Shown here one piece after another: positions 1-7,943 of a stretch of 64,000 nucleotides of DNA. The stretch lies in contig NZ_QKWY01000001.1 of assembly GCF_003248355.1 (NCBI RefSeq), positions 2,810,001-2,874,000 on the forward strand. Direction: 5' to 3'. The position numbers were made by a program, and so were the translations under genes. The first letter of the stretch is position 1; the number at the start of each line of letters is the position of its first letter. A model generated the notes under the pieces. The model had not been told where the DNA came from, made no database searches, and saw only the letters and a list, made by a program, of their open reading frames with translations. Origin of the DNA: Streptomyces sp. AC1-42W. GTDB lineage: Bacteria > Actinomycetota > Actinomycetes > Streptomycetales > Streptomycetaceae.

Positions 1-2
1 TC

Positions 3-185
3 AAGGTCACCGAGGCGCACGCCGGGAAGCTCTACCGCCGCGCCCGCCGCGAGATCCGCAACCGCGCCGTCGACCAGCAGAAGAAGGCGAACGAGGCAGC
101 GAAGACGCCCGACAACGCCCCCCAGATTCTGAAGAATCCCGCCGCCAAACTCCCGGCCCGCGACGACCTCGGGACGGCGGCGTGA
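3..185 (+). CDS. C-terminal end of an upstream gene (partial)
   Basis: The reading frame is open from the left window edge and stops at TGA 183-185. About 60 residues are visible, starting KVTEAHAGKLYRRARREI and rich in basic residues and Ala. The stop overlaps the GTG of the next gene (GTGA), so the two are probably translationally coupled. The visible tail does not identify the product. In related elements a DUF2637 gene often follows a replication or transfer gene, but nothing here proves that. Confidence 0.6.
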   Translation, partial: KVTEAHAGKLYRRARREIRNRAVDQQKKANEAAKTPDNAPQILKNPAAKLPARDDLGTAA

Positions 186-1210
186 GCCACATCGCGCCGG
201 TACCGGCGCGGATCAACGGCTGGGACCGGGCCGCCGTCGTCGCCCTCGGCGGCGCGGGATGCGCACTCTCGTACGACGCGCTGCAGCAGATGGCCACCGC
301 GATCCATGTCCGAGGATTCTTGACCTTCGTCTTCCCTCTGGTCATCGACGGATTCATCGCCTACGGAGTGCGAGCCCTCCTGGTCCTGCGTACCGCCCCG
401 CTCGCCGCCCGCTGCTACGTGTGGACGCTGTTCGGTACCGCGACCGCCGCCAGCATCTGGGCCAACGCCCTGCACGCCGTACGTCTCAACCAGCTGCGGC
501 CCGGCAGCGCAGGGCTCCGGCTCGGCGACGTCACCGTCGGCGTCCTGTCCACCCTGGCGCCACTCGCCCTGGCCGGAGCCGTCCACCTGTACATCCTCAT
601 CGCCCGGCGGGCAGCTGAGGGCGAGCTGTCCGGACACCCGAAGACGCCCGGTGTCCGGACGGATCGGGTCACCGATGACCGCCCGGACACCTATCCGGTC
701 CGGCGCGGACGAGAGCCAGTCCCGGTCGCCTCCGGACACCTCGCCGAGTTGCCCGGCCCGGACACCGGCCGCGCGGCGGTCACCACGGGGCCGGACACCC
801 TGGAGGCCCATGCACCGGACACCCTGTCCGGACAGCGGGGGAAGCCGGTCGAGCCGGAGCCCGAGCACGACGGCCGCGACGCTGACCAGGGCGGACACCC
901 CGTCCCCAGACCCCGCCAGGTCCCCCGACTGCAGTTGGCCAAGCCTCCGGTCACTACACCAGACGCCGCCCAGGAGACCGGCCCTGCCAACCGCTCGGAC
1001 ACCGGTGACCGCAAGTCGGCCCCGGTCACCGACGAGCAGCTTCTCGCGATCGCCCGCCAGGCGGTCACCGAGGCAGGCGACCTGACCCGGAAGGTCGTCG
1101 CGGACGCCATCCGCGGTCACGGACACGGCCTCGGGAACGACCGGCTGACCGTCCTGATGCAGCACCTCCGCAAGGAAGCGGAACAGGCTGCGGACACCCG
1201 GACCGCCTGA
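182..1210 (+). CDS. DUF2637 domain membrane protein
   Basis: This 342-residue protein has a hydrophobic N-terminal half with about four predicted membrane segments between residues 15 and 140. It has the layout of DUF2637 proteins found on Streptomyces plasmids and integrated elements. The C-terminal half is a charged, Pro/Asp-rich cytoplasmic tail, and the last 70 residues look helical. The GTG start overlaps the preceding stop. It leads the plus-strand mobilisation block (small protein, MobC-like protein, relaxase). A role in transfer or spread is inferred from that position; the family has no established biochemical activity. Confidence 0.8.
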   Translation: MSHIAPVPARINGWDRAAVVALGGAGCALSYDALQQMATAIHVRGFLTFVFPLVIDGFIAYGVRALLVLRTAPLAARCYVWTLFGTATAASIWANALHAVRLNQLRPGSAGLRLGDVTVGVLSTLAPLALAGAVHLYILIARRAAEGELSGHPKTPGVRTDRVTDDRPDTYPVRRGREPVPVASGHLAELPGPDTGRAAVTTGPDTLEAHAPDTLSGQRGKPVEPEPEHDGRDADQGGHPVPRPRQVPRLQLAKPPVTTPDAAQETGPANRSDTGDRKSAPVTDEQLLAIARQAVTEAGDLTRKVVADAIRGHGHGLGNDRLTVLMQHLRKEAEQAADTRTA

Positions 1211-1313
1211 CCGGACAGCCCGCTCGGCGGGTGCGCCGGCCCGTCCACCGGACCGGCGCACCCGCCGAGCACACGACTCCCTCCCGCCCCACACATGCAC
1301 TGGAGCCGCCACC

Positions 1314-1538
1314 ATGCGCACCACCTCGGCCACCCGAGCCGAAGCCGACGCCTGGATCACCGTGCTCAGCCGGTACGGACACCTCCACCGCGCCGAACCG
1401 GGCACCGACGGAGCCTGGACTGTCCAGCGCACACCCACGAGCACACCCCGCACCCTCCACCACCCCGTCCTCGCGCTCGACTTCGTCGCCGAGGTCCTGC
1501 GCGACGTACGCCGCGACCCCTCCGGACTGCCCCGATGA
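1314..1538 (+). CDS. small hypothetical protein
   Basis: This 74-residue protein starts MRTTSATRAEADAWITVL. Its stop overlaps the ATG of the MobC-like gene (ATGA at 1535-1538), which is good evidence for real coding and translational coupling. No domain is recognised. It is probably a helical partner or leader of the mobilisation proteins, by context only. Confidence 0.6.
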   Translation: MRTTSATRAEADAWITVLSRYGHLHRAEPGTDGAWTVQRTPTSTPRTLHHPVLALDFVAEVLRDVRRDPSGLPR

Positions 1539-2158
1539 CGCCCACCGATCCGACCTCCGCCCCCGCTGACCTGGGGGAGGGTCACTGCCCGGCACGAGGC
1601 CGAGCAAGCTGTACCTTCCGAAACTCCTCCGCAGCCCGTGGCTGCGGAGGAGTTTCGGAAGGGCTTGCCCCCACCCCCCAGGGGGCGGGGGAGGCCCGGC
1701 ACCAGGGGGAGCCAGGCCGTGGGGCTGCGACCGAGGGCGGATCGCAGCCGGAGGGAGAAGAAGCCGCGCGTTCCGCGCCGCGTACGCGCCCCCGCCTGCG
1801 CCAGAGCGTGCACCGCGACCAAGTCCGCAGCGTCCGCCTGACCCGCGACGAACTCGACGTCGTCAAGCGCGCCGCCGAAGCCGTCGGCCTCAAGACCGCC
1901 GGATTCCTCGCCGACGCCGCGGTCGCCGTCGCGCATGCCCAGGGCGGTCCCAAGGCATGGCTGATGGACCAGCGCGGCCGGGTCGAGGAGCTGATGGCCG
2001 CCAGCGCCCAGCTCGCCCGCGCCGGCAACAACCTCAACCAGGTCGCCCGCGTCCTCAACTCCGGCGGCCAGGCCGAGTACGCCGACGACGCCGTCGCCCG
2101 CGTCTTGCGCGCCGCCGGCCGGGTCGAGGCCGCCGCCATCGAGATGGCGAGGCGCTGA
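1535..2158 (+). CDS. MobC-like relaxosome accessory protein
   Basis: This 207-residue product has a C-terminal half (from about residue 93) with the layout of plasmid mobilisation proteins of the MobC type: a basic RSVRLTRDELDVV segment, a helix-rich body and a RAGNNLNQVARVLN motif. Such proteins bind oriT and help the relaxase. ATG 1535 was chosen because it overlaps the previous stop and lies 4 bp ahead of the relaxase operon partner; a longer in-frame extension to 1295 would overlap the upstream gene. Residues of about 12-80 are low-complexity and encoded by a stretch that includes a 23-bp perfect palindrome, so this part may be a later insertion that kept the frame. Confidence 0.75.
   Translation: MTPTDPTSAPADLGEGHCPARGRASCTFRNSSAARGCGGVSEGLAPTPQGAGEARHQGEPGRGAATEGGSQPEGEEAARSAPRTRPRLRQSVHRDQVRSVRLTRDELDVVKRAAEAVGLKTAGFLADAAVAVAHAQGGPKAWLMDQRGRVEELMAASAQLARAGNNLNQVARVLNSGGQAEYADDAVARVLRAAGRVEAAAIEMARR
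1614..1662. repeat. perfect 23-bp inverted repeat inside the mobC-like gene
   Basis: The arms 1614-1636 and 1640-1662 are perfectly complementary and separated by 3 bases. The right arm reads GGCTGCGGAGGAGTTTCGG at its start. It is followed by a G/C-rich run with short secondary inverted repeats up to about 1690. It is much stronger than an average terminator and lies within coding sequence. It could be a small palindromic mobile repeat or an mRNA hairpin that attenuates relaxase expression. Confidence 0.9.
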
Positions 2159-2162
2159 CACC

Positions 2163-3911
2163 GTGGTCCCGGACATCTCCACCGGCAGCCGCACCTACGG
2201 ACTCCTCGCCTACCTCTACGGGCCCGGCCGCCGCGACGAACACACCGACCCGCACCTCGTCGCCGCCTGGATGCCGGACCTGGCACCCGACCCCGGACGG
2301 GACCCGAACGCCACCCTCAAGCAGCTCACCGACCGGCTCGACCTCCCCGTCCTCGCCCTCCCGAAGAACCGCCGCCCGGCCCAGCACGTATGGCACTGCC
2401 CCGTCCGCACCGCCCCCGGTGACCGGCACCTCACCGACGCCGAATGGGCCGAGGTCGCCCGCCGCATCGTCCACGCCACCGGCATCGCCGAGGAAGGCGA
2501 CGACAAGGCGTGCCGCTGGATCGCCGTACGCCACGCCGAGGACCACATCCACATCGTCGCCACGCTCAAACGCGAAGACGGACGAAGCCCCCGTCGGCAC
2601 CAGGACGGTATCCGCGCCCAGGCCGAATGCCGCAAGATCGAGAAGGAGTGGGGCCTGCAGATCCTCAACGAAGGTGACCGCACCGCCGCCCAACGCCCCA
2701 CCAGCGCCGAACGCGCCAAGGCGGAGCGCACCGGCCGCACCGAACCGCCCCGTGAAACGCTGCGTGAGCACGTCCGCCAGGCGCTGGCAGGCGCCGCCGA
2801 CGAGGACGAGTTCTTCCGCCGTCTCACCGAAGCCGGCCTTCGCCTCGAAAAGCGTGTAGCCCCCTCCGGCGACGTCCTGGGCTACAAGGTCGCCCTGCCG
2901 GGCGACCGCAACCGTGACGGCGAGCCCATCTGGTTCCCCGGCTCCCGGCTGGCCCCCGACCTCTCCCTCCCCAGGATTCGCCAACGCCTTGCGGACGGAC
3001 CGCCCGAGGACGAGCCGACGATCGTCATGGGCCCCGCCCCACGGGCCGCTCGCCCAGCCGGTGCTCGCCGAGACGCCACTCATGTCGCCGAGCAGGCCGT
3101 CACCGTCCTCGCCGGGGACGACGACGCGGCAGGCGCCGCTCAGCTCATCGGCGTCGGCGAACTCCTCGACGCCGTCGCCCAGACCTCCCCGGCCTCCACC
3201 CGCAAGGAACTCGCCGAGGCCGCCCGCGCCTTCGAACGCGCCACCCGCTCCCACACCCGCGCCGAGCACGCCGACCACCGCGCCCTCCGCTCCGCCGCGC
3301 GTGGCATCGTCCGGGCCGGCAACGCCCTCGGCAAAGGCGAGGACGGCGGCACCACGGCGATGCTCCTGTCCACGATGGTCCTCGTTACGATCGCCGCCAT
3401 CCGCTGGCACTCCGCCCGCGGCCACGCCCAGCAGGCCGCCGCCGCCCGACAAGCCGCGCAGCACCTGCGCGCCGCCTACCAGACCTCGTCCGCCACGCCC
3501 ATGAAGGCAATGCGCGAACAGGGACGCCGACTCCCCGCCCCCGTACGCGACCGCTACGCCCACACCGTGAAAGCCGCCCTGCCCGGACAGGCCGACCATG
3601 TCCTGCGTGAGCCCGGCTGGGACGCGATCGCCGCCACCCTCGATCAAGCCGAACGAGCGGGACACAACCCCGACGCACTGCTCCAGCAGGCGATCGAATG
3701 GCGCGAGCTGGAGACCGCCGACAACGTCACCGACGTACTCGTCTGGCGCCTGCGCCGCATCGGGAAACTGCCCGCCACCGCCGACGTGCCCCGCACCCGA
3801 GCGCCCCGACGGACGCCCCCGCTGCAGCCCCGTGCACCGAAGCCGCAGGCAGCCGAGACGGCCGCTCGGCACGACACGATCAGCCCCCGCAGGCCGGGCC
3901 CACGGCGCTGA
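2163..3911 (+). CDS. relaxase / mobilisation nuclease
   Basis: This 582-residue protein is a DNA-nicking relaxase that starts conjugative strand transfer at oriT. The three-histidine metal centre is visible as H124 with the DHIHIV motif (H128, H130). The N-terminal tyrosine candidates are Y12, Y17 and Y19. The nuclease domain covers roughly residues 1-230, followed by a long helical Ala/Arg-rich C-terminal region of the kind that contacts the coupling protein. A hydrophobic stretch lies near residue 400. The GTG start follows the MobC-like stop by 4 bases. It should act with the VirD4-type ATPase at 15.6-17.4 kb. The family is clear, the exact MOB class less so. Confidence 0.85.
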   Translation: MVPDISTGSRTYGLLAYLYGPGRRDEHTDPHLVAAWMPDLAPDPGRDPNATLKQLTDRLDLPVLALPKNRRPAQHVWHCPVRTAPGDRHLTDAEWAEVARRIVHATGIAEEGDDKACRWIAVRHAEDHIHIVATLKREDGRSPRRHQDGIRAQAECRKIEKEWGLQILNEGDRTAAQRPTSAERAKAERTGRTEPPRETLREHVRQALAGAADEDEFFRRLTEAGLRLEKRVAPSGDVLGYKVALPGDRNRDGEPIWFPGSRLAPDLSLPRIRQRLADGPPEDEPTIVMGPAPRAARPAGARRDATHVAEQAVTVLAGDDDAAGAAQLIGVGELLDAVAQTSPASTRKELAEAARAFERATRSHTRAEHADHRALRSAARGIVRAGNALGKGEDGGTTAMLLSTMVLVTIAAIRWHSARGHAQQAAAARQAAQHLRAAYQTSSATPMKAMREQGRRLPAPVRDRYAHTVKAALPGQADHVLREPGWDAIAATLDQAERAGHNPDALLQQAIEWRELETADNVTDVLVWRLRRIGKLPATADVPRTRAPRRTPPLQPRAPKPQAAETAARHDTISPRRPGPRR

Positions 3912-3984
3912 CCAGCGCTTCAAACGGCTGGACAACCCGCGTCCCCCGCTGTTAGGGCTGGTAAGGAAGCAGGACGAGGAGACG

Positions 3985-4389
3985 ATGCAGATGCTCAGCG
4001 AAGACCTCCAGACCCATAGAGCCGTGCTGCCGGAGACGGCAGCCAACGACCCCTTGCTGAGGCTCCAGAAGGAGACGCGGCTCGGCGACGGCGTCATCCG
4101 TCTCCGAGCCACCACCCACCCCGAGGAGATCCGCATCGGCGGCATCCTGGTGATGTGCCCGGCGTGCGGAGCGCGGCGCGACTGGATGGTGATCTGTGAC
4201 CGCAGCCAGATCAGCATCCGCTGCCGGTGCGCGCACCAGTGGGTCGAGCCCGAGCTGACGCGCGCGGACTACGAGGCGATGATCGACGTCGGAGGCCAGG
4301 ACTACCCGAGCCTGGAGGCCGCCGCCGAGGCCGTGGGGTACGACGGCACGCTCGCCGGCGCCTATCTGTCGGAGCCCAGGCCCGAGTAG
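3985..4389 (+). CDS. small zinc-ribbon-like hypothetical protein
   Basis: This 134-residue protein has a central CPAC...CRC cysteine cluster spanning about residues 54-76 that could bind zinc. The start at 3985 has a good purine-rich ribosome site (AGGACGAGGAG) just upstream. It follows the relaxase by 73 bp on the same strand and may share its transcript. No function can be named; cargo or a nucleic-acid-binding helper are both possible. Confidence 0.65.
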   Translation: MQMLSEDLQTHRAVLPETAANDPLLRLQKETRLGDGVIRLRATTHPEEIRIGGILVMCPACGARRDWMVICDRSQISIRCRCAHQWVEPELTRADYEAMIDVGGQDYPSLEAAAEAVGYDGTLAGAYLSEPRPE

Positions 4390-4455
4390 AAGTCCGTATC
4401 GACGGTATCGACGCCCTCTGGCTGGACGAGGACCGTTGCGGTCTAATGCCCGCTC

Positions 4456-4524
4456 ATGGACGCAAGCGTGGCCGCGGTCATGGGCGCGGCGATCGGTGCT
4501 CTGGGCGGGCTGGGTGGTGGATGG
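4456..4524 (+). pseudogene. N-terminal remnant related to the gene at 30900-31436
   Basis: The first 20 or so codons (MDASVAAVMGAAIGALG) closely match the start of the protein at 30900 (MDAGLTALLGAAVGSLA), including the ATG context. After that the similarity stops: there is no transmembrane continuation or charged helical body. The open frame continues to 4980 but only as antisense to two small minus-strand genes. It is read as a truncated copy. The 4390-4701 interval holds nothing else I can support. Confidence 0.45.
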
Positions 4525-4701
4525 CCCACGGTGCTCGGGCAAGGGCGCTGGCCCTTTGACTGGGAACGGTCGCCGGATCGGTGGTCGCCGGGGTGGTGCC
4601 TGGACCGGTTGGATATGGGGCGACAAATCGACCCGAACACGGGAGGTGTGGTGGCCGAGCCTGTGCGGGTGCGCCGACTGACCGACCAGAAGGGGCAGAA
4701 A

Positions 4702-4884
4702 CTACAGCGGCTCCCCGCAGCTGCGACAGGTGGACTCGCCATCCTCATAGATCACGCCGCAGCAGTACTTGGCGTCGCCGTCCGTCCCGTCGTCACCCCA
4801 GTCGCAACCGAGCTCCTGATGGACGGCCAGGCCCTGCGGGTAGCCAAAGTCGACGTCACAGCTGGGGCAGACGTACGAGGGCAC
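4702..4884 (-). CDS. small double zinc-finger protein
   Basis: This 60-residue protein carries two cysteine pairs typical of a zinc ribbon: CPSCD near residue 6 and CRSCG near the C-terminus, with a CC pair in between and an acidic middle. The GTG start at 4884 has a GGAAGGA ribosome site 7 bases upstream. It lies downstream of another small zinc-ribbon reading frame on the same strand. It is probably a nucleic-acid or protein adaptor of the element; the role is unknown. Confidence 0.65.
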   Translation of the reverse strand: MPSYVCPSCDVDFGYPQGLAVHQELGCDWGDDGTDGDAKYCCGVIYEDGESTCRSCGEPL

Positions 4885-4952
4885 GAACTCATCCTTCCAA
4901 GAGGCGATCGACCCGTAGCAGCGCGGCTGCTCAGGGTTGTGAGGCCTGACAG

Positions 4953-5095
4953 TTACTCGGGGACGCCTTCATCGAAGTAGTCGCACTGGTCGTACTCGCA
5001 TGTGGCCACATCGCAGCGGCCGTCCTTGTCCTCAAGACGGAGGGTCAAGTTCCCACACTCTGGCAGCCCCAGTAGTCGCTCACGTAGCCCACCAT
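4953..5095 (-). pseudogene. frameshifted small zinc-ribbon protein
   Basis: From ATG 5095 the frame reads MVGYVSDYWGC and then hits a stop. The neighbouring frame continues as PECGNLTLRLEDKDGRCD and ends at TAA 4953-4955. Restoring one base in the CC run near 5062 would join them into a 47-residue protein with a CPECG zinc knuckle and further cysteines (C-x4-C). The segment length is two bases more than a multiple of three, which fits a single-base deletion. It may be a true pseudogene or a sequencing error. Confidence 0.5.
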
Positions 5096-5406
5096 ACCCC
5101 GGCGCCGACTCGGTGTTCGGGGAAGCGGATGGTCAGTCTTACGTCCGGCAAACGTGTCAGTTGGTGTCGCCGAATTGCCCCGCGCCATGTGCGACCTTCA
5201 GGTCGCAGGCATGGAGTAGCTCGACGCCGCGCTCCGCGAAGGACTCGGTCGCCGCGAAGCTTGCGACGACCGGTTCAAGCGGGCAGCGGAGGCGAAACGC
5301 GAGCTGGACCGATCCTTCCAGAAGGCAACCAGGGAAGCCCTCGGTACGGAACAGAACAGCTCTGACATGCGGCTGGTTACCTCGGGGCTTGCGGAACCGT
5401 ATGCGC
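5096..5406. other. gene-poor spacer with a possible plus-strand relic
   Basis: No intact gene is supported here. On the plus strand, codons from 5220 to about 5400 encode a charged helical stretch (FKRAAEAKRELDRSFQKA) with plausible codon use. The only nearby ATG (5211) is followed two codons later by TAG, so this would be a broken gene if it was ever one. Confidence 0.3.
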
Positions 5407-5444
5407 ACCGAGGGGGCTGCCCCGGCGGGGACAGCCCCCTCGGT
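5407..5444. terminator. strong hairpin terminator
   Basis: The 13-bp arms 5407-5419 and 5432-5444 pair perfectly and enclose a smaller CCCC/GGGG stem. It lies 20 bp past the stop of the minus-strand gene ending at 5465, so it should end the long leftward transcript. It could also stop plus-strand reading. Confidence 0.75.
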
Positions 5445-5464
5445 GTTCGGGGCGCGTCGTGGCG

Positions 5465-5887
5465 TCAGACGTCGGCCAGGTGGTTGGCGAGATTCAGCGC
5501 GTCGATGGCCACGGCCAGCGCGGAGTGCAGACCGATGGCCTCCCGCAGCGTGGGGTGGACGACGGTGGCCCAGTCCCCGTGAAGGCTCGGCCAAGTGGCG
5601 AGGAGGACGTCCGACGAGGCCAAGCCGAGGCGCGCGGTGACGTCCACCCCGCCAGCAGGGGTGGGTGTCCAGTGCAACAGAGCGGAGCCCGGGTGGAGAA
5701 GGGTGCGGTCTTGGGCAGACACCCAGATCGTGGGGATCGGCTGGGTGGCGCGCCGGGGCACGGACCGGACGAGAGCACCGCGTACGCCTGGAGGCATAGG
5801 CCGTCGAGCCAGATCACCGAGGATCAAGGGAGGACGTGGAGTGGTTCTCGTGACCGCCGCGAGCTGCGGGTGTGACCGGCGGTTCAC
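5465..5887 (-). CDS. hypothetical protein, last gene of the minus-strand series
   Basis: This 140-residue protein has a GTG start that overlaps the stop of the upstream gene (GTGA at 5884-5887). The C-terminal third (residues of about 90-140) is helical and hydrophobic-rich, ending in ALNLANHLADV. No family is recognised. Position and coupling suggest it belongs to the element's accessory operon that contains the DUF317 genes. Confidence 0.65.
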   Translation of the reverse strand: MNRRSHPQLAAVTRTTPRPPLILGDLARRPMPPGVRGALVRSVPRRATQPIPTIWVSAQDRTLLHPGSALLHWTPTPAGGVDVTARLGLASSDVLLATWPSLHGDWATVVHPTLREAIGLHSALAVAIDALNLANHLADV

Positions 5888-6108
5888 ACGTCGGCCCAGT
5901 CGAGCTGAGCTCGGACCTCAGGCGGCAGGACGCCTTCCTGGCCGTTCTCGGCGAGATAGGCGGCGCCGTTCGAGCCGCTGATCTCAACGACGCGACCGAT
6001 ACGGTGGGCCTGCGGCCAGTCCGGGTTGATGGCGAAGTACGCGGGGAGATCCGGGTCGACTGCCTGGAGCTGGTGGATCAACTGACGAACGGTGATCTCG
6101 TGAGACAA
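5884..6108 (-). CDS. small hypothetical protein
   Basis: This 74-residue protein starts at TTG 6108, which has an AGGAG ribosome site 9 bases upstream; no ATG or GTG fits. The sequence SHEITVRQLIHQLQAVDP and PDLPAYFAINPDWP looks like a compact globular protein of a type common on Streptomyces mobile elements. It is coupled to the downstream gene by a GTGA overlap. Function unknown. Confidence 0.65.
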   Translation of the reverse strand: MSHEITVRQLIHQLQAVDPDLPAYFAINPDWPQAHRIGRVVEISGSNGAAYLAENGQEGVLPPEVRAQLDWADV

Positions 6109-6149
6109 GAGAGACTCCTGAGTTGGTGAGGCCGAGGGGCCGGCGTATG

Positions 6150-6524
6150 TCAGACGCAGGCGCAGTGGCGGCTGGGGAAGGCCATGAGCGCAGCGAGGAA
6201 TCCGGCCACGGCCTGGGCCGGAACGTTCGACCCAAAGGTCTGGGTCCACGCCACCTCGCCGTCGGTGTCCTTGACCTGGATGTGCCACAGCTCGCCGTGC
6301 GCGGCCTCCCTGGTCTCGGGGAGGAAGCCGGCGTACACGCGCTGATCGGGGCTGGTGGAGTGGACGTTGGCGTAGGGGTCGGAGATGACCTCCCAGCCCC
6401 GCGCTTTGAGGAGCTCGACGACCGGGCCTGCGCAGTGGCAGTCGAGCAGCCACTCGCGGTCGCCGGGCGCGGCGTGAGGAAGGGCTGCGGGGGCATAGAA
6501 CGGGGTGGTCGCGGTGAGCGTCAC
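6150..6524 (-). CDS. DUF317 (SPDY) family protein, single-domain
   Basis: This 124-residue protein carries one DUF317/SPDY repeat with the diagnostic STSPDQRVYAGFLPE segment near residue 65. GTG 6524 is preferred; an upstream TTG two codons earlier has a slightly better-placed GAAAGG site. It ends with a Cys-rich SRHCACV tail. DUF317 proteins cluster on Streptomyces integrated elements but have no known activity. Two longer DUF317 proteins lie directly upstream. Confidence 0.75.
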   Translation of the reverse strand: MTLTATTPFYAPAALPHAAPGDREWLLDCHCAGPVVELLKARGWEVISDPYANVHSTSPDQRVYAGFLPETREAAHGELWHIQVKDTDGEVAWTQTFGSNVPAQAVAGFLAALMAFPSRHCACV

Positions 6525-6733
6525 GAACAACAAACCCTTTCGTTGACCTGTGGTTTTTCGAAGCGCTCGTACGTTGACATGGTCGAAGCGCAGGTCTCCA
6601 CTCCTTCGCCCGGGTGGGGCGTCTGCCGTGGGCGAACTGGTAGTTGGGGCGCCCGCTGCTGTCCACATGGGGGAATGAATCGGTCACCCCTGGGAGCTGT
6701 CCCCGGGGCGACCGATGACAGGAGGAGAGCGGT

Positions 6734-6916
6734 GTGCTGGACGGGGAACTGCGTACGTACGGCGAGACCGTCGACGACGTCGTGGCGGCGTCACTCGGGC
6801 GATCTCGCATGGCGGACGGTAGACGCGTCGAGCTGAGCGTCGAGGAGCTTGCGCAGGCGGTGCGCGCCGCCGGCAACGAGTTCCTGCGGGAGCGCCGTGG
6901 CGCTGGCCCGAGCTAA
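6734..6916 (+). CDS. small plus-strand hypothetical protein
   Basis: A 60-residue reading frame lies on the plus strand between two minus-strand genes. It has an excellent AGGAGG ribosome site about 7 bases before GTG 6734. The sequence (VELSVEELAQAVRAAG) predicts an amphipathic helical protein. It could be a small regulator divergent to the 6150 gene. It is supported only by the ribosome site and composition. Confidence 0.45.
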   Translation: MLDGELRTYGETVDDVVAASLGRSRMADGRRVELSVEELAQAVRAAGNEFLRERRGAGPS

Positions 6917-6956
6917 CAGCGGTTCGCGCGATCGACCGCGTTCGTGCGGCCGGGGG

Positions 6957-7913
6957 TCACTGATCGGCCGGCGTCTTGGGTGCGGCATTTGGTCTTGCCT
7001 GGCCATCGGTGTCCGCGGTGGTTGAGGGTTCACCGTTCATCAGCGTGCTGCCGCGACCCGCCGATGATGGGTGGCGCGGGCTGGCAGGACGGCACTGGGG
7101 CGTCCCGTGAGTGCGGACGCCGCCGACACGCCGCCCACGAGGCGACCTCCGTGAGTGCGAGCGCGAGGGGCGGCGGCACGCCGGACGTCCAGTGGCGTCG
7201 GGACCGGAAGTGGCACCGGACGTATTCGGGCGGCGCCGCGGTTTCGCTTGGGGACCTCGGTCTTGTAGCGGAGCACGACGGCGGGGTCGGCCAAAACGGG
7301 CGGTGGTCGCCGCGACCAGATCGACGGGGACGCCGGACGTGAACGTGGCGTACCAGCGCGAGCTGAAGCCGTCCCGGCCACCCCAGAGCAGCCAGCGGTC
7401 CTGGTCGCCGCGGAGTTCGGCGTGTCGATCCAGGACCCCGCCCCTGTAGGTGAGGCCGGCGAGTTCGTCAGGCGCGGTGAACAGGGTGGTGAGCTGCCAG
7501 CTCCCTCGCTTCCATCCGGCTTCTTCCAGGGGCCGAAAGCCTTCCTCGGCCGGTCGCCGCGGACCGGTCAAGGCGGCGTCCGGATCCTTGGCGTAGCTGG
7601 TGGCGAGGGAGGAGGTGAAGACGGTCACCAACTCCGTCGGCGTGTTGGAGTCGAAGGTGGCCAGCCAGTCGGGCGGCCCGAACGGGTCGCTGTGGGCGGC
7701 GACCTTCCACAAGGTGTTGTCCGTGCCCTCCGGCAGGAATCCGAGCCGGACGTGCTGGTCGGGGGAGGAGACGTAGGCGTTCGCCAGCTCGTCGCTCTGC
7801 GCCATGAAGCCGTGGTCGAGGAGTGGTTGCATCGCCGGGTCGCCGATGGTGGTGGAGCCGGTGAGGTACAGCGGGGTTACGTGGACGTCGCCGTCGAGCG
7901 GTTGGGAGGGCAT
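6957..7913 (-). CDS. DUF317 (SPDY) protein with disordered tail
   Basis: This 318-residue protein has two SPDY-type repeats: residues of about 20-95 (YVSSPDQHVRLGFLPEG) and a weaker one at about 125-205 with TAPDELAGL. The remaining C-terminal third is Arg/Pro/Ser-rich and probably disordered. ATG 7913 is used. It is next to a second two-repeat DUF317 gene, suggesting tandem duplication. Function unknown; association with mobile elements is known for the family. Confidence 0.75.
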   Translation of the reverse strand: MPSQPLDGDVHVTPLYLTGSTTIGDPAMQPLLDHGFMAQSDELANAYVSSPDQHVRLGFLPEGTDNTLWKVAAHSDPFGPPDWLATFDSNTPTELVTVFTSSLATSYAKDPDAALTGPRRPAEEGFRPLEEAGWKRGSWQLTTLFTAPDELAGLTYRGGVLDRHAELRGDQDRWLLWGGRDGFSSRWYATFTSGVPVDLVAATTARFGRPRRRAPLQDRGPQAKPRRRPNTSGATSGPDATGRPACRRPSRSHSRRSPRGRRVGGVRTHGTPQCRPASPRHPSSAGRGSTLMNGEPSTTADTDGQARPNAAPKTPADQ

Positions 7914-7943
7914 GCGGGATCTCCGGGTGTGAGCGGCGAGCCG

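Noticed and set aside
32..4217. Two long minus-strand reading frames of about 720 codons opposite the mobilisation genes
   Set aside because: They are antisense to clearly identified genes (DUF2637, MobC-like, relaxase) and their translations are Gly/Ala/Arg/Val-rich without domains, as expected from high GC.
4456..4980. Full 174-codon plus-strand protein
   Set aside because: Only the first 20 or so codons resemble a protein family. The rest is antisense to two Cys-rich minus-strand frames that are better supported.
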